From: Citreicoccus inhibens
GTDB lineage: Bacteria; Myxococcota; Myxococcia; Myxococcales; Myxococcaceae
Direction of reading: 5' to 3'
Assembly: GCF_019039035.1 (NCBI RefSeq)
Contig: NZ_JAHNZT010000001.1
Location: 522,049 to 586,048, forward strand
DNA: 64,000 bases
The position numbers and the translations under genes were made by a program. The notes beneath the pieces were generated by a model. The model was not told where the DNA came from, did not search any database, and saw only the letters and a list, made by a program, of their open reading frames with translations. The stretch's first letter is position 1, and each line of letters starts with the position of its first letter. Of this stretch, positions 16,927 to 26,303 are shown in pieces.

Positions 16927-18300
16927 TCAGCTCGCTTCGCGCTCGGGGCCCAGCTCCTCGTCCTCCTCGGACGGGCCATCCTGGAAGGCGCTGGGGAGCA
17001 GGCTGAAGGGCAGCACCTTGGCCAGCGCCGCCAACAGGAGGATGCCCCCGGGCGCCGCGAAGATGGCCAGCGCGGGGATGGCCTTGGCCACGTCGATGAG
17101 CTGCGCGCGCATGCGCTGGCGCTCGTCCGGCGTGAGCTTCTGGCGCCGCGCCATCTTCGTGAGCAGCACCGCCAGGTCGCCCGTCTCGCGCGCCTCCTGC
17201 ATGAGCCGGTGGAAGTTCTTCTCCAGCGTCTCCTGCATGCCCGCCATGAGGTCCTCGCCCATGGCGCCCGCCGCGTCGGACACGGTGAAGACATCCACGA
17301 GCGAGCGATGGCGCGCGTAGAACTCGGCCATCTCCAGCTCCAGCCGGCGCAGCTCCTCCTTCGGCACGCGGAGCGCGTCCGCCAGCTCGTCGATGAAGAA
17401 GCGCTCGCGCCGGGTGCGGCGCCCGTCCACCAGCGCCGCGAGCAACGTCTGCTCCAGCAGGAAGTGGCGCACGTCCACGCCGCGCACCTGACGCACCACG
17501 TCCCGGACGCCGCGCTTGCGCTCGAAGGACTGGCGCACCGCCGCCTTCAGCTCGGACTCCATCGCGTGCGGCAGCCGCAGCCCTTCCACCTGCCGCAGAA
17601 TCGCCCGCCGCGCGGGGAGCGCCGGCTGCCGGTCCACGCACGCCAGCGCCGTGAGCACGTCCACCAGCAGCGCCTTCTGCTTCGCCGCGAAGGCGATGCG
17701 CCGCCGCGCCATGATGGGCTGCAACCGGCCTCGCGAGAACAGGTCGATGGCCTGCCGGCAGAAGAGCTGCGCGTCCGCGTACTGCGCGCCGTTGTGCAGC
17801 ACCAGCCCGTAGACCGGGTCTCCCGCCAGCGACGGGGCCCGCTTGTCCAGGGCGCTCTCCACCTTGCCCGCCAGCCGCTTGGACACCGGCTGCCCCGTGG
17901 CCAGCCGCGCGTCGATGTCGCGCGCCAGCTCCAACTCGCCCGCGAGCACCGCGAACAACACGAGCAGCGGCTCTCGGCCCGTCACCGGAGGCGCGCCCAC
18001 GAGCCGCGCCACGTCCAGCGCCATGCGCGCCAGGGTGCGCACCACGGCCTGGAAGAGCTGCCCCGCCATCGCGTCCGGGGAAGGGGCCTCGGCGCCCTCG
18101 GCCAGCGCGGACTCGGCGGGCGTCCCGTACAAGAGCCCCGAGGCCCGCAGCGTGCGTTGCAGATACGCCCGCGCCTGGGCTCGACCGGGGCTGGGGAAGC
18201 CCTCGGGAGCCTCCGGAGCGGGCGCGCGCGCGTGCGAGGAGACCGCCTCATCGAGGAGCACGGTCAACCAACCCGCCTTGCCGAAGTGCAACACCGACAC
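16927..18300 (-). CDS. LETM1-related protein with TerB-like middle region
   Basis: 457 aa from GTG 18300, preceded by GGGGGT about 7 bases upstream; the frame is open to 18423 but the extra residues are Gly/Pro/Arg-rich. The C-terminal ~110 residues resemble the LETM1 ribosome-binding region: 'MQETLEKNFHRLMQEARETG', 'LTPDERQRMRAQLIDVAKA', then a hydrophobic segment 'IPALAIFAAPGGILLLAALA'. The middle (~270-360) is helical with 'ERFFIDELADALRVP', like TerB modules. LETM1 proteins are known mainly from mitochondria; bacterial relatives have been linked to biofilm. A single C-terminal membrane segment is likely. Function uncertain. Confidence 0.68.
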   Translation of the reverse strand: MSVLHFGKAGWLTVLLDEAVSSHARAPAPEAPEGFPSPGRAQARAYLQRTLRASGLLYGTPAESALAEGAEAPSPDAMAGQLFQAVVRTLARMALDVARLVGAPPVTGREPLLVLFAVLAGELELARDIDARLATGQPVSKRLAGKVESALDKRAPSLAGDPVYGLVLHNGAQYADAQLFCRQAIDLFSRGRLQPIMARRRIAFAAKQKALLVDVLTALACVDRQPALPARRAILRQVEGLRLPHAMESELKAAVRQSFERKRGVRDVVRQVRGVDVRHFLLEQTLLAALVDGRRTRRERFFIDELADALRVPKEELRRLELEMAEFYARHRSLVDVFTVSDAAGAMGEDLMAGMQETLEKNFHRLMQEARETGDLAVLLTKMARRQKLTPDERQRMRAQLIDVAKAIPALAIFAAPGGILLLAALAKVLPFSLLPSAFQDGPSEEDEELGPEREAS

Positions 18301-18406
18301 CGGTACACCCCCGGGCCCGCCACGGTTCCCAATTCCCGGCGGGTGGCGGGAGATAACCCAGCCGCCTCCGCGTTTCCACCCGGCTTCCAACCGTTCATCA
18401 GGCGGA

Positions 18407-18432
18407 GAAGCGGGGCCGGACACCCCCGCTTC
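18407..18432 (-). terminator. hairpin after the metallo-beta-lactamase-fold gene
   Basis: GAAGCGGGG (18407-18415) pairs with CCCCGCTTC (18424-18432), loop 8 bases, 28 bases after the stop of the upstream gene. No U-tract. It may be a terminator or attenuator before the LETM1-like gene. Confidence 0.45.
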
Positions 18433-18459
18433 TTTCCAACGGGGGCCCGGCCCGGGGGA

Positions 18460-19326
18460 CTACAGCGCCGTGGCCTTGCCGACCTCCAGCTCCTGCACCT
18501 TGGCGCCGCCGCGCAGCTTCTTCAACGCACCGCGCAGCTCCTCGGGCGTGCCGCTGAGCGCCGGGAACGTGCCGAAGTGCATGGGCACGATGGTCTGCGC
18601 CTTCAAGAGCCGCGCCGCGTGGGCCGCCTCCTGCGGATCCATGGTGAAGTGCCCGCCAATGGGCAGCAGCGCCACGTTGGGCTTGAACTCCTCGGCGATG
18701 AGCTCCATGGACTCGAACGCCCCGGTGTCCCCCGCGTGATACAGCGTGGGGCCGTCATCAATCTGGATGACGTAGCCCAGCGGCGCGCCCGCGTACTGGG
18801 CCGGCGCCTTGGGATCCGCCTGGTAGCTGCTGGAGTGCACCGCCTGCACCAGGTGGATGGTCGCGTCCTTCACCCGGAACGTCCCGCCCGCGTTGGCGCC
18901 CATCGCCTGGGCCTCGGGCAACCCCAGCAGGTTCACCAGCTCGAACGAGCCGAACACCTTGGCGCCCGTCTTCTGCGCCAGGGCCTGCGTCTCGCCCACG
19001 TGGTCGAAGTGGCCGTGCGTCACGAGGATGGCGTCCACCGCCTCGGGCCACGGCGCGCCCTGCGGAGCCTTGGGGTTGGTGAGCCACGGGTCCAGCGCCA
19101 GCACCGCGCCGCCCGGGGTGCGCACCACGAACGCCGCGTGGCCCCACCACGTCACCTCCGTCTTGCCGTGGGTGGCCGCGGGGGCCTTCGCGCCCTTCGC
19201 CTCACCGGCGGGCCTGGCCGCCTTGGCCGCCGCCGGAGGCTTCTGCGCCGGAGCGCCCTGGGCCAGCGCGGTCCCCGACAGGGCCAGTACCGCGCCCATC
19301 ACTGCCGCCTTGAAGTTCGTCCGCAT
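18460..19326 (-). CDS. exported metallo-beta-lactamase-fold hydrolase (UPF0173-like)
   Basis: 288 aa from ATG 19326. Signal peptide at ~1-22 (cleavage near ALAQ), then an Ala/Lys/Pro-rich linker. The MBL core follows: 'WWGHAAFVV', 'LDPWLTNP', the zinc motif T-H104-G-H106-F-D108-H109, a later 'VQAVHSSSY' and 'HAGDTGAF'. The domain resembles UPF0173/UlaG-like metal-dependent hydrolases, usually cytoplasmic; here a signal peptide sends it to the periplasm. Substrate unknown. It is divergent from the Hsp90-family gene, with 181 bases between the starts. Confidence 0.82.
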   Translation of the reverse strand: MRTNFKAAVMGAVLALSGTALAQGAPAQKPPAAAKAARPAGEAKGAKAPAATHGKTEVTWWGHAAFVVRTPGGAVLALDPWLTNPKAPQGAPWPEAVDAILVTHGHFDHVGETQALAQKTGAKVFGSFELVNLLGLPEAQAMGANAGGTFRVKDATIHLVQAVHSSSYQADPKAPAQYAGAPLGYVIQIDDGPTLYHAGDTGAFESMELIAEEFKPNVALLPIGGHFTMDPQEAAHAARLLKAQTIVPMHFGTFPALSGTPEELRGALKKLRGGAKVQELEVGKATAL

Positions 19327-19507
19327 CGCTGTCTGCTCCTGGGTTGGAACGACGAGAAAGGCCGGCCCGCCGAATACCACTCCCCAGGCGGGACGAGGGG
19401 GGCACGGGCCCCCGGCTGCCTCGGAGCAGACAGATGCCTGGAGCGCCGCCTGGGCTCAAGCTTGTTTCGACATTCCGTGGGGACCGCGCGCTACGCTGCC
19501 GCTCCAC

Positions 19508-21364
19508 GTGGACCATCGATTCCAAGTCAGCCTCCGGGGGGTCATCGACCTCCTCTCCCACCACCTGTACAGCTCGCCGGGCGTCTACGTGCGGGAGCTG
19601 CTCCAGAACGCCACGGACGCCATCCGGGCCCGCCAGCACCTGGAGTCCCAGCACCCCGGCACCCTCCGGCTGGAGCTGATGGAGAAGCAGGACGGCGGCG
19701 CCACCACCCTCGTCTTCACCGATGACGGCGTGGGGCTGACGGAGGAGGAGGTCCACCGCTTCCTGGCCACCATCGGCGAGTCCTCCAAGCGCGAGGCCCT
19801 GGAGGCCCGGCGCAACGACTTCATCGGCCAGTTCGGCATCGGCCTCTTGTCGTGCTTCATGGTGTGCGACGAGCTGCTCGTGGTGACGCGCTCGGCGCGG
19901 GGCACTCACCCGACGCTGGAGTGGCGCGGTCGCCACGACGGCACCTACGACGTCCGCCCCGCCGCGCACCCGCTGGAGCGTCCCGGCACCCAGGTCTTCC
20001 TCACGGCCCGCGCGGACATGGCCGAGTGGTTCACCCCCGAGCGCGTGCGAAGCCTCGTCCTGCACTACGGCGGGCTCCTGCCCTTCCCCATCCACCTGAC
20101 CGTGGGGGGCCAGACCGAGCACCTCAACCGGGACGGCGCGCCCTGGAGCGCGAGCTACGAGTCCCCCTCGGAGCGCCGGGAGGCCCTGCTCGCCTACGGA
20201 CGGCAGGTCTTCGACATGGACTTCCTGGACTACATCCCGCTGCGGGCCACGTCCGGGGACGTGCAGGGCGTGGCCTTCGTGCTGCCGGCCTCGCCGCACT
20301 TCAACGCGAAGCAGAAGCACCGCGTGTACCTCAAGTCGATGCTCTTGTCGGAGAGCGCGGACAACCTGCTGCCGGACTGGGCCTTCTTCGTGAAGTGCGT
20401 GGTGAACGCCAACGCGCTGCGGCCCACCGCCAGCCGCGAATCCTTCTACGAGGACGCGGTGCTGGAGCGGGCCCGGGGCTCGCTGGGCGTCGCGCTGCGC
20501 AGATACCTGATGGACCTGGCCCGGGAGGAGCCGCGCGCGCTCCAGCGCCTCATCGCGCTGCACGGCCTGTCCATGAAGGCCCTGGCCCTGGATGACGACG
20601 ACTTCTTCCGGCTCGTCATCGACTGGCTCCCCTTCGAGACCTCGCTGGGGATGATGACGCTGGGGGACTACCGTCGGGCGTACTCCCTGGTCCGCTACAC
20701 CCCCACGCTGGATGGCTTCCGTCAGGTGGCGCGCGTGGCGGCGGCCCAGGGCCTGTGCATCATCAACGCGGCCTATACCCACGACACCGCGCTCCTGGAG
20801 CGACTGCCTCAGCTCTTCCCCGAGGTCCGCGCGGAGCCCTTCTCCTCGGCGGAGCTGCCCCAGAGCTTCGAGGAGCTGACGGATGACGAGCGGCACGCGG
20901 TCCGCTCGCTGGTGCGCGTGGCGGACCGGGCCCTGCTCCCCTTCCGCTGCGGCGTGGAGGTGCGGAAGTTCCTCCCCGCGGAGGTGCCCACGCTCTACAG
21001 CACGGACGAAGAAGGCGCCTTCCGCCGAGAAGCGGAGCGAGCGCGAGAGGGAGCGGACGACCTGTACGCCGGCGTGGTGGCGGGCGTGCTGGAAGGCGCG
21101 CCGGGCCAGCTCCACGCGAAGCTGTGCTTCAACTACCTGAACCCCGTGGTACGGCGGATGGCGCGGGTGCCGGACCGGGAGGTGATGAAGCTCTCGGTGG
21201 AGATGCTCTATGTCCAATCGCTGCTCTTGGGGCAGCACCCGCTGAGCGCGCGGGAGATGACGCTGCTCAACCAGGGGTTGCTGGGGCTCATCGACGCGCG
21301 GCTCGGCGATGACGACGAGGGGCCGGAGAACGATGGCGGACCGGGCTCGCGGGAGGTGCACTGA
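19508..21364 (+). CDS. HSP90-family ATPase (HtpG-like)
   Basis: 618 aa from GTG 19508; this start gives the conserved beginning 'VDHRFQVSLRGVIDLLSHH'. The GHKL ATPase site is complete: E30 and N34 in 'RELLQNATDAI', D73 in 'DDGVGL', 'TIGESSK', and the glycine-rich 'GQFGIG' (107-112). The middle-domain Arg region is 'RPTASRESFYED'. The C-terminal third diverges strongly from HtpG. Family knowledge supports an ATP-driven chaperone; clients are unknown. The stop overlaps the ATG of the next gene by one base (TGATG), so the two products are made together. It differs from housekeeping HtpG and is probably a paralogue. Confidence 0.85.
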   Translation: MDHRFQVSLRGVIDLLSHHLYSSPGVYVRELLQNATDAIRARQHLESQHPGTLRLELMEKQDGGATTLVFTDDGVGLTEEEVHRFLATIGESSKREALEARRNDFIGQFGIGLLSCFMVCDELLVVTRSARGTHPTLEWRGRHDGTYDVRPAAHPLERPGTQVFLTARADMAEWFTPERVRSLVLHYGGLLPFPIHLTVGGQTEHLNRDGAPWSASYESPSERREALLAYGRQVFDMDFLDYIPLRATSGDVQGVAFVLPASPHFNAKQKHRVYLKSMLLSESADNLLPDWAFFVKCVVNANALRPTASRESFYEDAVLERARGSLGVALRRYLMDLAREEPRALQRLIALHGLSMKALALDDDDFFRLVIDWLPFETSLGMMTLGDYRRAYSLVRYTPTLDGFRQVARVAAAQGLCIINAAYTHDTALLERLPQLFPEVRAEPFSSAELPQSFEELTDDERHAVRSLVRVADRALLPFRCGVEVRKFLPAEVPTLYSTDEEGAFRREAERAREGADDLYAGVVAGVLEGAPGQLHAKLCFNYLNPVVRRMARVPDREVMKLSVEMLYVQSLLLGQHPLSAREMTLLNQGLLGLIDARLGDDDEGPENDGGPGSREVH

Positions 21365-22479
21365 TGGCGGGTGACTGGAACGACGAGGCGGATGCGCTCC
21401 TGGAGCGCGCCGAGCACCTGCCCTACGGTGACACCAAGACGCGCATCCTCGAGGAGGCCGTGCGGCTGGCGGATCTCCACGGGGACATCGACCGAGGCTA
21501 CGCGCTGCGCGGGGAACTCATCGACGCGGCCACGTTTGGCGGCGCGGCGGACAAGGTCCTGGTGGCGTTCGCGTGGTGCCGGGGCCAGCAGAAGAAGGAC
21601 CCGAAGCGCTTCGACCCCGAGGAGATGCTCTGGAAGCAGAAGTGGGTGGTCGGGCTCATGGATGAGTTCCCGAGCATCTCGCGCCAGCAAATCGCCGCGG
21701 CCCTGGATGACCTGGAGCAGGGCTTCGCACGGGTGAACGCGGGGAAGCGCGCGATGCTCAAGCTGCGCTACCTCACCGCCATGGACATGGGCGAGGTCGA
21801 CGAGGCCGAGCGCCTGTGGGCCGCCTGGATTCAGACGCCCAGAGACCACCTCACCGACTGTCGCGTGTGCGAGCTGGATGACGAGTTGGATCATCACGTG
21901 CGCCGCGGCGAGTGGGAGCTGGCGTTGCGCAAGGCTCGCCCGCTTTTGGACGGGCGGCAGTTCTGCACCGAGGTCCCGCATCAGACCTTCGGAACGCTGC
22001 TGTATCCCCTCTTCCGACTGGGGCGGATGGAAGAGGCCCGGGACTGCCACCAGCGCGGCTATGCGCTCATCGCGAAGAACCGCGAGTTCCTCGCCACGGT
22101 GGGTGAGCACCTGGAGTTCCTCGGGCTGACAGACAACCTGGAACGAGGGCTGGCGCTGTTCGAGCGGCACCTCGGTTGGGCGCTGGAGCACGCGAGCCGC
22201 CGCGACCGCTTCACCTTCTACACCGCGGCAGGCTTCCTGCTAGGGCGAGTGGTGTCCGCGGGCCGAGCCACGGCGACGCTGCGGCTGCCCCGGGACTTCG
22301 AGCTGTATCAATCCAACAGCACCTACGAGACGCGAGCCCTGGCTGCCTGGATGGACGCGCAGTCCAGGGACCTCGCGCTCCAGTTCGACGCGCGAAACGG
22401 AACGGACCGCTTCGCCCGACTGCGCCAGCGCACCGAAGCACTCCGCACCGAAGTCCGTCCATTCGCCCTCGAAGGCTGA
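21364..22479 (+). CDS. helical-repeat (TPR-like) partner of the HSP90 protein
   Basis: 371 aa. Alpha-helical throughout, with helix pairs of TPR character ('RILEEAVRLADLHGDIDRGY', 'LEQGFARVNAGKRAMLKLRY', 'LFRLGRMEEARDCHQRGYAL'). No signal peptide or membrane segment. A 'DCRVCELDDELDHH' stretch with two Cys lies near residue 160. Its start overlaps the hsp90-like stop by one base. Eukaryotic Hsp90 works with TPR co-chaperones, and this gene order suggests a comparable pairing; that role is inferred. Confidence 0.72.
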   Translation: MAGDWNDEADALLERAEHLPYGDTKTRILEEAVRLADLHGDIDRGYALRGELIDAATFGGAADKVLVAFAWCRGQQKKDPKRFDPEEMLWKQKWVVGLMDEFPSISRQQIAAALDDLEQGFARVNAGKRAMLKLRYLTAMDMGEVDEAERLWAAWIQTPRDHLTDCRVCELDDELDHHVRRGEWELALRKARPLLDGRQFCTEVPHQTFGTLLYPLFRLGRMEEARDCHQRGYALIAKNREFLATVGEHLEFLGLTDNLERGLALFERHLGWALEHASRRDRFTFYTAAGFLLGRVVSAGRATATLRLPRDFELYQSNSTYETRALAAWMDAQSRDLALQFDARNGTDRFARLRQRTEALRTEVRPFALEG

Positions 22480-22570
22480 CGCCCGACACGCCCCTCGCAC
22501 GCCCCAGACAGCAAAGGCCGAGACACGCGAGGCGCGCCACCTCGCGCGAACGCCTCACCGCGGGCTGACT

Positions 22571-22591
22571 GCGCGGCCCCCTGAGCCGCGC
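22571..22591. terminator. hairpin between the TPR gene and the zinc-ribbon gene
   Basis: GCGCGGC (22571-22577) pairs with GCCGCGC (22585-22591). It lies between convergent genes. No U-tract; the other bases of this 185-base gap show nothing recognisable. Confidence 0.4.
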
Positions 22592-22664
22592 CACGCCATG
22601 CGCGGACCCGGCTTCCCCCCTTCGGTTGCACCGCCAGGAGTCCTGAAGCCGCGCACGCGAGCTT

Positions 22665-23144
22665 TCACGCCTCGCTGACCGCTTCGGCCTCCGACGCCTG
22701 AACGCTCGCCACGAAGCGCTCGGCGCTCGCGGCATCCACGCGATGAATGCGCGCCATCTCGCGCGCGATGTCACCGGGGCTGTCGCCCATGCGCAGCTGC
22801 ATGCGGATGTTGTGCTCGAACGGCTGGAGCACGCGGGCCGCCTCCTCACCGGAGGCGGGCGGACGCGGGGCTTCGCGCGGCTTCATCTGCCCCAGCTCGC
22901 TCCTCGCGCGGAAGTAGTTCACGAGGTTCGAGAAGAGGAAGTACCACGTCATGCAGAACGAGATGGTCCCCCACCAGCCCAGCGTGACGTTGCGCAGGGT
23001 GTGGTGAAACAGGGCGCGATTGAGACAGCTCCGGCACAGCTCTCCCTCAGTCGAATACTCGCGGCGCATGAACAGCATGCCCACGTTGTGAGAGAGCCGA
23101 ACGGGGGCCGCCGGTTCGGGGAGCAAGCAGGAGTCGCAGCGCAT
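22665..23144 (-). CDS. zinc-ribbon membrane protein
   Basis: 159 aa. Two Cys pairs, C3-x2-C6 and C37-x2-C40, form a probable zinc ribbon. A hydrophobic stretch (~53-76, 'LGWWGTISFCMTWYFLFSNLVNYF') probably makes one or two membrane passes. The C-terminal half is soluble and helical with 'NIRMQLRMGDSPGDIAREMARIH', a UBA-like or short helical motif. The function is unknown. It lies after tex on the same strand, 65 bases away, with a hairpin between. Confidence 0.65.
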   Translation of the reverse strand: MRCDSCLLPEPAAPVRLSHNVGMLFMRREYSTEGELCRSCLNRALFHHTLRNVTLGWWGTISFCMTWYFLFSNLVNYFRARSELGQMKPREAPRPPASGEEAARVLQPFEHNIRMQLRMGDSPGDIAREMARIHRVDAASAERFVASVQASEAEAVSEA

Positions 23145-23166
23145 GTCCGCTCACCATAGCGCAGGA

Positions 23167-23191
23167 CGCCTCGAAGACCTCCCCCGAGGCG
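23167..23191 (-). terminator. hairpin downstream of tex
   Basis: CGCCTCG (23167-23173) pairs with CGAGGCG (23185-23191), loop 11 bases, 18 bases past the tex stop codon. No U-tract. Confidence 0.45.
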
Positions 23192-23209
23192 CCCCTCCCT
23201 GAAGTCGCA

Positions 23210-25573
<2,364 letters not shown>

Positions 25574-25653
25574 GGCGTCGCGTTCTATACCCCGGGCCTC
25601 CCACACCGCCCAGAGCCCCGTCGTTGCGCGCGCCCGCCAGCCAACGCCCCGCC

Positions 25654-26190
25654 TCAGCGCGCGGGGACACCGCGCCACTCGGACCGCAGGAGGCCCCAGT
25701 GCTGTTGGTCGAACCGCTCGCCATCGTGCACCACGTGGGCGCGCAGCGTGCCCTCGTGGGTGAACCCCAACTTGCGCGCCACGGCCTGGGAGGCCGCGTT
25801 GTGCGAGAGCGTGTGCAACCACACGCGCTGCAAGAAGGGCAGCGCGAACAGCCGCTCCAACATCAGCCCCACCGCGCGCGTGCAGACGCCCTGCCCCTGG
25901 TGCGCCTCCGAAATCATGTACCCGATGACCACGCGGCCATGGGTCCGGGACAGCTCGCGCGCGGACACGGTGCCGGCCAGCTGGCCCTGCACCTCCACCA
26001 TCCAACGGAAGCTCTTCGCCTGGGGCTGCGTCACCTCGCCGCTCGCCTCCATGAGCCGCTTGAGCAGCGACTCGCGCGAGTCCTCCTCGGAAGAGACGAA
26101 GCGCCGCGAGGTGGGCTCGGCGCGCAGGGCCAACCAGAAGTCCAGATGCTCGGGCAGCACTCGGACCAAGCGGATGTCGGCAGGAGGCAT
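25654..26190 (-). CDS. GNAT-family N-acetyltransferase (RimJ/RimL type)
   Basis: 178 aa from ATG 26190, with GGGGA 5 bases upstream. Acetyl-CoA site 'ISEAHQGQGVCTRAVGLML' (Q/R-x-x-G-x-G/A type) at ~95-113, followed by 'VWLHTLSHNAASQAVARKLGF' as in RimJ/RimL-like enzymes. The N-terminus 'IRLVRVLPEHLDFW' fits too. It should acetylate an amino group on a protein or small molecule; the target is unknown. Confidence 0.85.
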   Translation of the reverse strand: MPPADIRLVRVLPEHLDFWLALRAEPTSRRFVSSEEDSRESLLKRLMEASGEVTQPQAKSFRWMVEVQGQLAGTVSARELSRTHGRVVIGYMISEAHQGQGVCTRAVGLMLERLFALPFLQRVWLHTLSHNAASQAVARKLGFTHEGTLRAHVVHDGERFDQQHWGLLRSEWRGVPAR

Positions 26191-26224
26191 GACGTCCCCA
26201 CGGAATAGACCCGCGCGTACAGGC

Positions 26225-26270
26225 GAGGGCCGCGCCGGGAGGCATCCTGCCACCTCCCCACGCGGCCCTC
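26225..26270 (-). terminator. long hairpin after the phosphatase gene
   Basis: GAGGGCCGCG (26225-26234) pairs perfectly with CGCGGCCCTC (26261-26270); inside it GGGAGG (26237-26242) pairs with CCTCCC. It starts 34 bases downstream of the PhoD-like stop. No U-tract. Confidence 0.6.
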
Positions 26271-26303
26271 ACGTTCACTCCACCCGAGAGGGCGCGCCGC
26301 GAC

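Noticed and set aside
16045-19725. 1226-codon open frame on the plus strand
   Set aside because: It is antisense to the hydrolase, LETM1-like and MBL genes. In this GC-rich DNA stop codons are rare off-frame, and the translation is Arg/His/Gly-rich low-complexity sequence without domains.
25574-26278. N-terminal extension of tex up to 26278
   Set aside because: The extra ~235 codons overlap the GNAT gene in another frame and look like shadow sequence; Tex normally starts with MHP-type residues as at 25573.
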